Assembly (NCBI RefSeq): GCF_900100965.1
Contig: NZ_FMUJ01000001.1
Coordinates: forward strand, 234,272-298,271
DNA length: 64,000 bases
Direction: 5' to 3'
Source of the DNA: Variovorax sp. EL159
GTDB lineage: Bacteria > Pseudomonadota > Gammaproteobacteria > Burkholderiales > Burkholderiaceae_C
Under the pieces are notes generated by a model. That model worked only from the letters and a program-made list of their open reading frames with translations. It made no database searches and had not been told where the DNA came from. Shown here piece after piece: positions 1 through 9,097 of this stretch. The position numbers were made by a program, and so were the translations under genes. The stretch's first letter is position 1. Every line of letters begins with the position of its first letter.

Positions 1-545
1 CGGTAGCCGGCCAGTGCGGGCTCGATGGCGATGCATTCGTCGGGCGTGACGATGCGCTGCTCGCTGCCCATGGTGCGCTGCAATTCGACCTGGGCGCGTG
101 CGCCTTCGAGCGACGCGGCGCTTGAATACAGCACCAGCTTGCCCGTGGCCGAGAAATCGCAGTCGGGTGCGATGTCGGCCTGCATCGCCTCGAACTCGGT
201 GCGGCTCGATGCCGCCAGCGCCAGCAGCCGCGCCGTGGTGTCGCGCGAGGTCTGTGCGTTGCAGGCGCCCAGAAAAGCCAGCCCCCAGCGCCACTGCAGC
301 GGGTCGAGCTGCGGCCGCAGCTTGAGCGGGGAGGTGGGCGACAGCAGCAGCTTGGGCAACTGCTTCCAGATCGACGGATCGGCCAGCGGCTGCACGTACG
401 AATAGCTCAGCTGCGCACCGTTGCCGCCGCTGGCACCCGCGCCGGGCGTTGCGCGGTCGATCACGGTGACCTGGTGGCCCTGGCGTTCGAGCTGCCAGGC
501 GGTGGCCAGGCCCACGATGCCGGCGCCGAGCACACACACATGCAT
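1..545 (-). CDS. DadA-type D-amino-acid dehydrogenase (FAD), 3' part outside window
   Basis: About 181 N-terminal residues are visible. The protein opens with MHVCVLGAGIVGLATA, a Rossmann GxGxxG FAD site, followed by an acidic residue at the end of strand 2 (VIDR) and the GASGGNGAQLSYSYVQP stretch typical of the DadA family. DadA enzymes oxidatively deaminate D-amino acids to 2-keto acids at the inner membrane and pass electrons to quinones. I start at 545 because the other nearby ATG (541) is in a frame without the FAD motif. The gene runs off the left edge, so the catalytic C-terminal part is not seen. It is divergent from the amino-acid binding protein at 775, and D-amino-acid genes follow it, which fits the role. 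The exact substrate is unknown. Confidence 0.85.
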   Translation of the reverse strand, partial: MHVCVLGAGIVGLATAWQLERQGHQVTVIDRATPGAGASGGNGAQLSYSYVQPLADPSIWKQLPKLLLSPTSPLKLRPQLDPLQWRWGLAFLGACNAQTSRDTTARLLALAASSRTEFEAMQADIAPDCDFSATGKLVLYSSAASLEGARAQVELQRTMGSEQRIVTPDECIAIEPALAGY

Positions 546-709
546 GGGGCAACTTTCCGGGAGTAGATAAGAGGTAACCCTGACTTTAGGGGCGCCTCGC
601 ACCGGCCGGAAATGCCAAAAGCGCCGTGGCCCATAGCCAAAGCGCATGCCCTGCGGTGCCGAAGGGGTTCACCCATAACCTTTGGGTATGGCCCAGGCTT
701 CAATTGGAA

Positions 710-739
710 TTGTCGCAATGAGTCACTCCTTCCTACACT
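710..739 (+). promoter_or_regulatory. Candidate sigma70 promoter for the amino-acid binding protein
   Basis: TTGTCG (710-715) and TACACT (734-739) are separated by 18 nt and lie about 35 nt upstream of the start at 775. A short inverted repeat, ACCCA/TGGGT, lies just upstream around 671-687 and could be a regulator site. Both readings are inference from sequence alone. Confidence 0.4.
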
Positions 740-774
740 GGCCGCCTGTTCAATCCAACCGAATGAAGGCTCGA

Positions 775-1665
775 ATGAAACTCTCCGTCTTGATGGCATC
801 CATGGCTGCCGCGGTGCTCTTCACCGCCACCGGGGCGCAGGCCGCCGACACGCTGGCCAAGATCGCCGAGTCCGGCAAGATCACGCTCGCCTACCGGGAG
901 TCGTCGGTGCCCTTCAGTTACCTCGACGGCCCCAACAAGCCGGTCGGGTTTTCGGTGGAACTGTCGAACGCCGTGGTCGAGGCGGTGAAGAAGAAGCTGA
1001 ACAAGCCGAACCTGCAGGTCGCGCTGATGCCGGTCACCTCGCAGAACCGCATTCCACTCATCACCAACGGCACGGTCGACCTGGAGTGCGGCTCCACCAC
1101 CAACAACACCGCGCGCGGCAAGGACGTGGCCTTTGCCGTCAATCACTTCTACACGGGCACGCGCCTGCTGGTGAAGAAGTCTTCGCACATCAAGGACTAC
1201 GCCGACCTGGCCAAGAAGACCGTGGCCAGCACCACCGGCACCACCAACGCGCTGGTCATGCGCAAGTACAACGCTGAGAAAAACCTCGACATGAACATCG
1301 TGCTCGGCAAGGACCACGCCGACGCATTCCTGCTGGTCGAGAGCGATCGTGCCGTGGCTTTCGCGATGGACGACATCCTGCTGTTCGGCCTGATCGCCAA
1401 CGCCAAGACGCCGGCCGACTACGAAGTGGTGGGCGAGTCGCTGCAGGTCGAGCCCTATGCCTGCATGCTGCCCAAGGACGACCCGGCCTTCAAGAAGCTG
1501 GTGGACGACACCTTCATCGGCATGATGAAGAGCGGCGAGTTCGAGAAGCTCTACACCAAGTGGTTCATGCAGCCGATCCCGCCGAAGGGCGTGCCGCTGA
1601 ACCTGCCGATGAGCCCGCAACTGAAGGACAACCTGAAAGCCTTCAGCGACAAGCCCGCGACTTGA
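775..1665 (+). CDS. ABC transporter periplasmic amino-acid binding protein (GltI-like)
   Basis: A 296-residue periplasmic binding protein of the polar amino-acid family (SBP_bac_3). It has a signal peptide ending near GAQA-AD, then KIAESGKITLAYRESSVPFSY, the usual first strand of glutamate/aspartate binding proteins. NGTVDLECGSTTNN is the family's ligand-pocket stretch. The start at 775 is chosen because GAAGG lies just upstream and the signal peptide begins there; an in-frame ATG at 763 gives four more residues. No permease or ATPase gene is adjacent, so it may serve a distant ABC system. It precedes an Asp/Glu racemase, which suggests acidic amino acids as substrate; that is inference. Confidence 0.85.
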   Translation: MKLSVLMASMAAAVLFTATGAQAADTLAKIAESGKITLAYRESSVPFSYLDGPNKPVGFSVELSNAVVEAVKKKLNKPNLQVALMPVTSQNRIPLITNGTVDLECGSTTNNTARGKDVAFAVNHFYTGTRLLVKKSSHIKDYADLAKKTVASTTGTTNALVMRKYNAEKNLDMNIVLGKDHADAFLLVESDRAVAFAMDDILLFGLIANAKTPADYEVVGESLQVEPYACMLPKDDPAFKKLVDDTFIGMMKSGEFEKLYTKWFMQPIPPKGVPLNLPMSPQLKDNLKAFSDKPAT

Positions 1666-1670
1666 GCTCG

Positions 1671-1764
1671 CCCCCAGGCTGCGCGCACTTCGTGTCGCTT
1701 CGCCAACCCCCTACCGGGGGCAATACCAGCGGCCCGGCAAAGCCGGTTCCGCGGTATTCCTGAA
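1671..1764 (+). repeat. Intergenic repeat family A, copy 1
   Basis: This ~94-bp spacer begins 5 nt after the stop of the binding protein and ends 12 nt before the racemase start. It closely matches 57704-57797 and is related to 24627-24692 (reverse strand) and 4194-4275. Shared blocks are CACTTCGTGT, CCCCCT-n-GGGGG and GGCCCGGCAAAGCCGGTTC, which contain two small hairpins (CCCCCT/GGGGG and CCGGC/GCCGG). It looks like a REP-type element of this genome, with no sign of coding. Confidence 0.75.
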
Positions 1765-1776
1765 ACAGAGAAAACC

Positions 1777-2529
1777 ATGGCTTCGACGAACGTAGTTGGT
1801 ATCTTGGGGGGCATGGGCCCCGCGGCGGGCGCCGACTTCGTCCGGCTCTTCGTGCAGGCCTGCGCGCAGCAGATGCGCGCACGCGGCGAGCCGGTGCGCG
1901 ACCAGTCTTTTCCCGAGCATTGGCTTGCGCAAGTGCCGGTGCCCGATCGCACCGACGCGCTGGCCTCGGCCGAGAACGGCGCGCACCAGCCGCTGGAGCC
2001 GATGCTGCAGGCGCTCGGCCGGCTGGCCGCGCTCGGAAGCCGGGCCGTGGCCATTGCCTGCAACACCGCGCATGCCTGGCACGGCAGCCTGCAGGAGCGT
2101 TTTCCGCAGGTCGAGCTACTGCACATGGCGCGCGAGACCGCGCGGCAACTGGCCGTACAGGGCGCAACGGGCGTGGCGCTGATGGCCACCGAAGGCACGT
2201 ACCGCGTGCGGCTCTACGAGCAGGCGCTGGCCGAGGCCGGGCTGGGCTGCCACGTGCCGCTGGCCGACGAGCGCCAGACCATCATGCGCGGCATCTTCGA
2301 TGGCGTGAAGGCCGGCAACATGCCGCTGGCCGAGCGGTGCTTTTCCGAGGTGGCGCTGCGGCTGGCCGAACGGCACGGCCCCGTGACCATCATCATGGGC
2401 TGCACCGAGGTGCCGCTGGGCTTGCAGGGCTCGGCCGCCGTGGCCGGGCTGGACCTGATCGACCCGGCGCAGGTGCTCGCCGACGCCCTGGCGCGTCGGG
2501 CCTACGGCATGCCGCGCCAACCCCACTGA
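1777..2529 (+). CDS. Aspartate/glutamate racemase family protein
   Basis: A 250-residue cytoplasmic PLP-independent racemase of the Asp/Glu family (YgeA type). The N-terminal GILGGMGPAAGADF loop, C95 in ACNTAH and C209 in MGCTE are the phosphate/carboxylate loop and the two catalytic cysteines. Both cysteines are present, so activity is likely. The start at 1777 follows AGAG-AAAACC. The gene lies on the same strand as the upstream binding protein, linked by a structured repeat, so co-transcription is plausible. Together with the DadA-type enzyme and the D-aminoacylase nearby it suggests interconversion of D- and L-acidic amino acids. Hydantoin racemase is a less likely alternative. Confidence 0.88.
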   Translation: MASTNVVGILGGMGPAAGADFVRLFVQACAQQMRARGEPVRDQSFPEHWLAQVPVPDRTDALASAENGAHQPLEPMLQALGRLAALGSRAVAIACNTAHAWHGSLQERFPQVELLHMARETARQLAVQGATGVALMATEGTYRVRLYEQALAEAGLGCHVPLADERQTIMRGIFDGVKAGNMPLAERCFSEVALRLAERHGPVTIIMGCTEVPLGLQGSAAVAGLDLIDPAQVLADALARRAYGMPRQPH

Positions 2530-2563
2530 ATTTCCGGTCATCGAGGGGGCAGGGCGGTTTCGC

Positions 2564-2808
2564 CTGCATGCGCCGGTGCTCGGCCGCTACGGCGAAAAAA
2601 AGACCAGGGCATCCCCCTTGACACGGTTGATAAGATGAAAGCAGCTCTGGCCACTGGAACTCCGGCGGCCAAGGCATCGAGCTTCGTCGTGTACCCCGAA
2701 GCAGGCCACGCATTCCATGCCGACGACCGCCCCAGCTACGCCAAGAGCGCGGCGGACGACGGATGGCGGCGCGCCACGGCCTGGTTCAAAGCCAATGGCG
2801 TCGCCTGA
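2564..2808 (+). pseudogene. Remnant of a dienelactone hydrolase (C-terminal third, frameshifted)
   Basis: From 2564 one frame reads LHAPVLGRYGEK. After a run of seven A (2595-2601) the next frame reads DQGIPLDTVDKMKAAL and then YPEAGHAFHADDRPSY up to a stop at 2806-2808. Joined, this is the C-terminal part of the dienelactone hydrolase family, carrying the Asp and His of the Cys-Asp-His triad. The N-terminal two thirds with the nucleophilic Cys are missing, and the A-tract shifts the frame. An ATG at 2635 opens a 57-residue tail, but it would lack a complete active site. I read this as a gene fossil left by a deletion between the racemase and the ZIP gene. Confidence 0.72.
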
Positions 2809-2837
2809 AGACGGCGCCCCGTAGCCACTCCCCGCCG

Positions 2838-2869
2838 AAGGCCGTCCGATGACGGCCTTTTCTCTTTTT
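2838..2869 (+). terminator. Rho-independent terminator after the racemase/relic
   Basis: The stem AAGGCCGTC/GACGGCCTT (2838-2846 with 2851-2859) has a 4-nt loop and is followed by TTCTCTTTTT. It sits downstream of the dienelactone hydrolase relic. It overlaps the first possible start (2849) of the ZIP reading frame, which argues for a later ZIP start. Confidence 0.8.
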
Positions 2870-2926
2870 ATGATCGGACCCGGCCCTGAAACTGTTTCAA
2901 TGGCCGTCTCTCTTGCGCAAGCAGCT

Positions 2927-3832
2927 ATGAATTTGATAGTCATCATCTTGGCAACCCTGGTTGCCGGTATCGGAAGCGTCTGGCTGGCGGCCCTGTTGTT
3001 GCGCGTGGGCGTGCGCAACGATTCCGGCGGCGTGAACCCCCAGCACCTGTTGAGCCTGGCGGCCGGCGCGCTGCTCGCCACCGCCTTCATGCACCTGTTG
3101 CCCGAGGCCTTCGAAAGCCGCATCGAGCCTGCGCTGCTGTTCGGCGTGCTGCTGTTCGGGCTGGTCTTCTTCTTCCTGCTCGACAAGGCCGAGCTGTGGC
3201 ACCACGGGCACGAGCATCACCATGGCGGCGAGGCGAGCGGGCACGAAGGGCACGATCACGCGCACGGCCATGACCATGGGTATGCGCATGGCCACGCCCA
3301 CAACCACGCGGAACCCCGCGCGGGCGGCTGGGCCGTGCTCACCGGCGACAGCGTGCATTGCTTCGGCGACGGCATCCTGATCGCCTCGGCCTTCGTCGCC
3401 GACATCCGCCTGGGCCTCGTGGCCGCCATCGCCGTGCTGGCGCACGAGGTGCCGCACCACATCGGCGATCTCGTCGTGCTGCGCCAGAGTTCGGCCAACC
3501 AGCGCGCGGCGCTGGTGAAGGTCTCGCTCGCGGGCACCATGACCATGCTCGGCGGCATCGCGGGCTGGTGGCTGGTCGACCAGCTGCATGGCTGGCTGCC
3601 TTACTTCCTGGTGCTGGCCGGCAGCAGCTTCGTCTATGTGGCGCTGGCCGACCTGATCCCGCAGCTGCAAAAGCGCCTGCCCGCACGGCAGACCGCCGCG
3701 CAGATCCTCTGGCTGGTCGCCGGCATCGTGCTGGTCACGCTGGTGAGCCGGCTGGCGCATGGCGAGCACGGGCACGACCATGGCCATGACGACCCCGGCC
3801 ACGGGGAGCACGGCCACGTGCACAAGGACTGA
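2927..3832 (+). CDS. ZIP family divalent metal (zinc) transporter
   Basis: A 301-residue inner-membrane ZIP transporter. It has about seven or eight hydrophobic segments, a long His-rich cytoplasmic loop (HHGHEHHHGG onward, roughly residues 95-130) and a His/Asp-rich C-terminus. The metal-path motifs HCFGDGILIASAF and AHEVPHHIGDLVVL match ZIP helices IV and V. Such proteins move zinc or other divalent cations into the cytoplasm. I chose 2927 (MNLIVIILATLVAG) because the first possible ATG (2849) lies in a terminator hairpin; 2900 is the alternative. A second zinc-type locus lies at 19.4-22.7 kb. No Zur box was recognised. Confidence 0.88.
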   Translation: MNLIVIILATLVAGIGSVWLAALLLRVGVRNDSGGVNPQHLLSLAAGALLATAFMHLLPEAFESRIEPALLFGVLLFGLVFFFLLDKAELWHHGHEHHHGGEASGHEGHDHAHGHDHGYAHGHAHNHAEPRAGGWAVLTGDSVHCFGDGILIASAFVADIRLGLVAAIAVLAHEVPHHIGDLVVLRQSSANQRAALVKVSLAGTMTMLGGIAGWWLVDQLHGWLPYFLVLAGSSFVYVALADLIPQLQKRLPARQTAAQILWLVAGIVLVTLVSRLAHGEHGHDHGHDDPGHGEHGHVHKD

Positions 3833-3968
3833 CGGCACGGCCGGCAGCGCGATCGGCTTCGTCGGCACAGGAAACTTTCCGACACTGACGCTGCCAGTGG
3901 GATGAGCCGGAACGGCCGAAACAGGCGCACCATAGGGGGCCGTTCAGCATTCAGCCGAGGAGCCGATC

Positions 3969-4184
3969 ATGAATCACGTCGACGCCACCGCGCGTTCCGC
4001 TTCGCCATCCGAAGACGATGACGACGACAACACGCCTGCCGACGATTTCGAAGAACCCGAGAACGAAGACTCCGACGACCTGTCGGATGAAACGGGCATC
4101 GATCTCACCGATGCGAGCGAACTCGATGCCGACAACGTGCCGGCCGACGAAGAGTTCGACCGCGTCATGAACGCGCCGGACTGA
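3969..4184 (+). CDS. Small, highly acidic hypothetical protein
   Basis: This 71-residue protein is unusually rich in Asp and Glu (for example EDDDDDNTPADDFEEPENED) and has no Cys, signal peptide or membrane segment. A good ribosome site (GAGGAG) lies 7 nt upstream of the ATG, which supports real translation. It is probably disordered in solution. I do not recognise a family. It stands alone between the ZIP gene and the convergent D-aminoacylase, followed by a repeat. Confidence 0.65.
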   Translation: MNHVDATARSASPSEDDDDDNTPADDFEEPENEDSDDLSDETGIDLTDASELDADNVPADEEFDRVMNAPD

Positions 4185-4193
4185 TCCGATCCC

Positions 4194-4275
4194 TCCCCAG
4201 GCTCCGCCCATCCTTCCCTTTGCAAGAAGAGGTGCAAGAGGCGATGCCAGCGGCCCGGCAAGCCCGGTCCGCCCG
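4194..4275 (+). repeat. Intergenic repeat family A, copy 4 (degenerate)
   Basis: It begins 9 nt after the stop of the acidic protein with CCCCAGGCT and ends with GATGCCAGCGGCCCGGCAAG. The two ends match copies 1 and 2, but the middle differs. It lies between convergent genes, unlike the other three copies. Confidence 0.5.
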
Positions 4276-4301
4276 GCCCGCCGAATGATCCCCGCGCGCG
4301 T

Positions 4302-5768
4302 TCAGTGCGCCTGCTGCGATTCGCGCCGCGTGATCACCTGCCCATTGCGCGCCCCGCTGTGCACGCCGTGCTGCCAGGTCACTTCACCGTTCACGATCAC
4401 CGCGTCGATGCCTTCGGCCGGCTGTGTCGGCGTTTCGTAGTTCGCGGTGTCGCGCACCGTGGCCGCGTTGAAGATCACCACGTCGGCGTGGTAGCCGGGC
4501 TTGAGCGCGCCGCGCTCGTGCAGGCCGAAGTTGCGTGCCGTGAGCCCCGTCATCTTCCACACCGCCGTCTCCAGCGGGAACAGGCCGACGTCGCGGCTGT
4601 AGTGGCCCAGCACGCGCGGGAAGGTGCCCCACAGCCGCGGATGCGGCTTGTCGCCCAGCGGAATGCCGTCGGAGCCGATCATGGTTTCGTCGAAGGCCAG
4701 GATGCGCTGCACGTCGTCCTCGTCCATCATGAAATAGATCGCGCTGCCCGGCTGCAGCCGCTGCGCTGCCACTTCGCCCGACACGCCCCATTCGGCCGCG
4801 ATGTCCTTCAGGTCGCGCCCGGCGCACTCGGGGTGCGGCACGCTCGACGCGATCAGCACGCGGCCTTCCATCATTCCGCGGTCGGTGCGGATCATGGTCG
4901 AGCCGGCGGTGTAGGGGTAGCAGTCGAGTCCGATGCACTGGTGCTGCATCGCCTCCTTGATGAAGGGCAGCGTGACCTTGGTCTTGCCGAAGTTGTGCGT
5001 GTTCTGCACCTTGTGGTGGGACACCACCACCGGAATGTCGAGCGCGCGGCCGATCTGGAAGGTTTCTTCGAGCGACTCCATCACGCGATCGCTCTCGTCG
5101 CGCATGTGCGTCACGTAGAGCGCCTTGCGCGAAGTGAGCGGGCGGCCGACCTCGATGATTTCCTCAGTCGTGGCCTTCACGGCCGGCGGGTAGAAGGTGC
5201 CGGTCGAAAGGCCGATCGCGCCGGCCTGCATGGCTTCTTCGACCAGCGCCTGCATGGCCGCGATCTCGGTGTCGTTGGCGGGCCGGTCGAGGTCGGACAT
5301 GACCACGGCGCGCAAGGTCGAATGGCCCACCATCGCGGCCACGTTCACCGATGAAGGCGTGGCGCGCAGCGCATCGAGGTACGCCGCGAAGGTCGTGAAG
5401 CGGCCTTCGGCCGGCGATTCGAGCAGGCTCAGCGGCATCGGCAGATCCATGTCGACGCGCAATGGCGCAGCGCTGATGCCGCAGTTGCCCGCCACCACCG
5501 TGGTCACGCCCTGCGACACCTTGAAGGGCATCTGCGCCTGCGACAGCACGGCCTGGTCGTCGTGCGTGTGCGAATCGATGAAGCCGGGCGCGACGATGCG
5601 GCCGGTGGCGTCGAGCGTCTTCTCGGCGGTGTGGCCGGCGAGCTGGCCGATGGCGGCGATGCGGCCGTTCACGATGCCGACGTCGGCATGGAAGCGCGGG
5701 GCCTTGGTGCCGTCGATCACGGTGCCACCGCGGATCAGCAGGTCGTAGTGGGTGACTGGGGTGTTCAT
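4302..5768 (-). CDS. N-acyl-D-amino-acid deacylase (D-aminoacylase)
   Basis: A 488-residue amidohydrolase that removes the acyl group from N-acyl-D-amino acids, giving a free D-amino acid and a carboxylate. The metal-site residues of the D-aminoacylase family are all present: H67 and H69 (DSHTHDD), C96 (GNCGIS), H221, H251 and D367 (GSDGIP). Their numbering nearly equals that of the Alcaligenes enzyme as I recall it. Length is typical and there is no signal peptide, so it is cytosolic. It lies last in a minus-strand run after the Dpp-type importer genes, separated by a 365-bp repeat-bearing spacer. It likely frees D-amino acids from imported N-acyl compounds for the FAD oxidase at 13219-14379. 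Confidence 0.92.
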   Translation of the reverse strand: MNTPVTHYDLLIRGGTVIDGTKAPRFHADVGIVNGRIAAIGQLAGHTAEKTLDATGRIVAPGFIDSHTHDDQAVLSQAQMPFKVSQGVTTVVAGNCGISAAPLRVDMDLPMPLSLLESPAEGRFTTFAAYLDALRATPSSVNVAAMVGHSTLRAVVMSDLDRPANDTEIAAMQALVEEAMQAGAIGLSTGTFYPPAVKATTEEIIEVGRPLTSRKALYVTHMRDESDRVMESLEETFQIGRALDIPVVVSHHKVQNTHNFGKTKVTLPFIKEAMQHQCIGLDCYPYTAGSTMIRTDRGMMEGRVLIASSVPHPECAGRDLKDIAAEWGVSGEVAAQRLQPGSAIYFMMDEDDVQRILAFDETMIGSDGIPLGDKPHPRLWGTFPRVLGHYSRDVGLFPLETAVWKMTGLTARNFGLHERGALKPGYHADVVIFNAATVRDTANYETPTQPAEGIDAVIVNGEVTWQHGVHSGARNGQVITRRESQQAH

Positions 5769-5842
5769 CTCGATCCTTTCCTTGTTTGGGGATTTTTGGC
5801 GCTGTTGTTCAAGGCGGGGTCATTCGGGGTGCGTGCGAATGA

Positions 5843-5918
5843 CACCGGGTGGTCCCCTCCGCGAATGTCCCCCGGCCTGCGGCCTCCTCCTTTATTTCGC
5901 TGCGGGGACCACCCGGTG
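5843..5918 (+). repeat. Intergenic repeat family B, copy 1, flanked by 15-bp inverted arms
   Basis: The ~54-bp core begins at CCCCTCCGCGAATGTCCCCC and ends TTTATTTCGCTGCGGGG. The ends are perfect inverted arms CACCGGGTGGTCCCC (5843-5857) and GGGGACCACCCGGTG (5904-5918). The core returns in inverted orientation at 5994-6053. Confidence 0.75.
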
Positions 5919-5993
5919 CCATGCGCACCGGGCGCGCTGCGGGTGCATTGCCGATCAACAACGGCTCTGCGCAACGCTCACGCCGGCGGTGTG

Positions 5994-6053
5994 CTCCCCG
6001 CAGCGAAATAAAGGAGGAGGGGCGCAGCCCCGGGGGACATTCGCGGAGGGGAG
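5994..6053 (-). repeat. Intergenic repeat family B, copy 2 (inverted)
   Basis: Reading the minus strand gives CCCCTCCGCGAATGTCCCCC, then a slightly different middle, then CCTCCTCCTTTATTTCGCTG, matching copy 1 almost throughout. The outer 15-bp arms of copy 1 are not conserved here. The two copies could form a long hairpin in RNA. Confidence 0.75.
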
Positions 6054-6133
6054 TACGCCGTCGGCGTGGGCGCCGCCCTGAACAACGAAGCCCAGAGCAA
6101 GCAATGTCGCGAACAGAAAAGCAGGCTGCCATC

Positions 6134-7119
6134 TCAACGGAAGTGGCAGGCAACCCAATGGCCACCGCTGGATGACGAAGGCCGTTCCGTCAGCTCGGGT
6201 GCCTTCTCCTTGCACACAGCCTGCGCCATCGGGCAGCGCGTGTGGAAGCGGCAGCCCGAAGGCGGATTGGCCGGGCTCGGCGGATCGCCCTGCAGCAGCA
6301 ACCGGCGTGCGGGCGTGCGCGGGTTCGGCACCGGCACCGCCGACAGCAGGATCTCGGTGTACGGATGCAGCGGGGCCGAGAACAGCGTGTCGCGGTCGGC
6401 AATCTCCACGATGTGGCCCAGGTACATCACCGCCACGCGGTGGCTGATGTGGCGGACCACCGCAAGGTCGTGCGCCACGAAGAGGTAGGCGATGCCGAAC
6501 TCGGCCTGCAGGTCCATCAGCAGGTTCACCACCTGTGCCTGCACCGACACGTCAAGCGCCGACACCGGCTCGTCGCACACGATCAGCTTGGGGTTGAGCG
6601 CCAGCGCGCGCGCAATGCCCAGCCGCTGGCGCTGCCCGCCCGAGAACTCGTGCGGAAACTTCTTCGCCGCCTCGGGCCGCAGCCCCACGCGCGAGAACAA
6701 CCACTGCACCCGCTCGCGCCGCTCGGCCGCGGCGCCCATGTCGAAATTGCGCAGCGGCTCGGCCACGATGTCGCCGGCCGTCAGGCGTGGGTTGAGCGAA
6801 GCGTACGGGTCCTGAAAAATGATCTGCAGCTGGCGCCGGCGCATCCGCATCTCGTGCGGCGACAGCGTCAGCAGCTCTTCGCCTTCCAGCTCGACCGAGC
6901 CCGAGGTCGGCTCCACCAGCCGCATCACCGACTTGGCCGTCGTCGTCTTGCCGCAGCCCGACTCGCCGACCAGCGACAGCGTTTCGCCGCGCGCGACCGA
7001 GAAAGACACGCCATCGACCGCCTGGATCGACGGCTTCGCGGGCCGCAACCAGCGCTTGGGCGAGATGTAGTGCTTGCGCAGGTTGCGCACCTGCAGCAGC
7101 GGGGCTGCGGTCGTTTCCG

Positions 7120-7123
<4 letters not shown>
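6134..7123 (-). CDS. dppF: Dipeptide/oligopeptide ABC transporter ATPase (DppF type)
   Basis: A 329-residue ATPase that energises peptide import. It has Walker [10 protein letters not shown], the signature [16 protein letters not shown], Walker [13 protein letters not shown] and the C-terminal oligopeptide-type extension with a Cys-containing motif (CRFHTRCP) common in OppF/DppF. The start at 7123 ([10 protein letters not shown]) overlaps the stop of the previous gene as ATGA; longer forms would run into dppD. It is the last transporter gene of the operon. Substrate cannot be read from the ATPase; context suggests D-amino-acid-containing or acylated peptides. Confidence 0.92.
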
Positions 7124-8157
<1,034 letters not shown>

Positions 8158-8164
8158 GGCGCCC

Positions 8165-9085
8165 TCACAGTTGCCGTGCCAGGCGCGGGTCGAGCGCATC
8201 GCGCAGGCCGTCGCCGAGCAGGTTGATCGCAAGCACCGTGGCCGCCAGCAGCAGGCCCGGGTACAGGATGATGTGGAAAGCCACCGTCACGAAGTTGCGG
8301 CCCTCGGCCATCATGTTGCCCCAGCTCGGCGTCTGCGCGGGCACGCCCACGCCGAGGAAGGAAAGCGCCGCTTCGGTCAGCACCGCCGCAGCAGCCACGA
8401 AGGTCGATTGCACGACCAGCGGCGCCACGATGTTCGGCAGCACATGGCGCACAAGGATGGTCGGCAGCCGCGTACCCACCGCATGCGCGGCCTCGACGAA
8501 CAACTGCTCGCGCAGCGTGAGCGCCAGCGAGCGCACCAGCCGCACCACGCGCGGAATCTCGGGCACGGTGATGGCGATGATGACCGTCGTCAGGCTGGCG
8601 CGCGTCACGGCCATCAGCGCGATGGCCAGCAGGATGCCGGGAATGGCCATCAGCCCGTCCATCACCCGCATGATGAAGCCGTCGGCCCAGCGCACGAAGC
8701 CCGACACCAACCCCAGCAGGATGCCGAAGAAGGTGGCCAGCACCGCCACCGAGAACCCCACGATCATCGACACGCGGCCGCCCCAGACCGCGCGGCTGAA
8801 CACGTCGCGGCCCAGCGCGTCGGTGCCGAACCAGTGTTCGGCCGACGGCGGCTGCATGCGCGCGAGCGGGTCGATGTCTTGCGGGTCGTGCGTGGCGATC
8901 CAGGGCGCGGCAATGGACAGGATGGCGATTGCGATCAGCAGCAGCGCGCCGATGATCAGTGTCGGGTGCTTGCGCACCCAGCGAAAGCGCGGGGGTACGA
9001 AGGGCGCGTCTTCAGGCGCGGCTGGCGCCGTGGGTGCAACAGAGACTGGCGCATCGATCTCGCTCATGGGGAGGACCGTGGACAT
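8165..9085 (-). CDS. dppC: Dipeptide ABC transporter permease (DppC type)
   Basis: A 306-residue inner-membrane permease with an N-terminal Pro/Ala-rich segment and an OppC_N helix ([17 protein letters not shown]). It has the periplasmic [15 protein letters not shown] motif and the EAA loop ([21 protein letters not shown]) that contacts the ATPases. An in-frame ATG at 9067 would shorten it by six residues. It pairs with the DppB-type permease encoded 12 nt upstream. Confidence 0.92.
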   Translation of the reverse strand: MSTVLPMSEIDAPVSVAPTAPAAPEDAPFVPPRFRWVRKHPTLIIGALLLIAIAILSIAAPWIATHDPQDIDPLARMQPPSAEHWFGTDALGRDVFSRAVWGGRVSMIVGFSVAVLATFFGILLGLVSGFVRWADGFIMRVMDGLMAIPGILLAIALMAVTRASLTTVIIAITVPEIPRVVRLVRSLALTLREQLFVEAAHAVGTRLPTILVRHVLPNIVAPLVVQSTFVAAAAVLTEAALSFLGVGVPAQTPSWGNMMAEGRNFVTVAFHIILYPGLLLAATVLAINLLGDGLRDALDPRLARQL

Positions 9086-9097
9086 GGGTTGTGTTCT

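Larger units (their letters stand above)
5769..6133. other. 365-bp gene-free spacer carrying an inverted repeat pair
   Basis: No supported gene. Short reading frames here are shadows of the repeats. It holds the two family B repeats (5843-5918 and 5994-6053) and lies between dppF and the D-aminoacylase gene, both read on the minus strand. Confidence 0.7.

Noticed and set aside
5752..6175. Several small overlapping reading frames in the dppF-deacylase spacer
   Set aside because: They are translations of the inverted repeats, and similar peptides appear from both copies; no ribosome site or family match.
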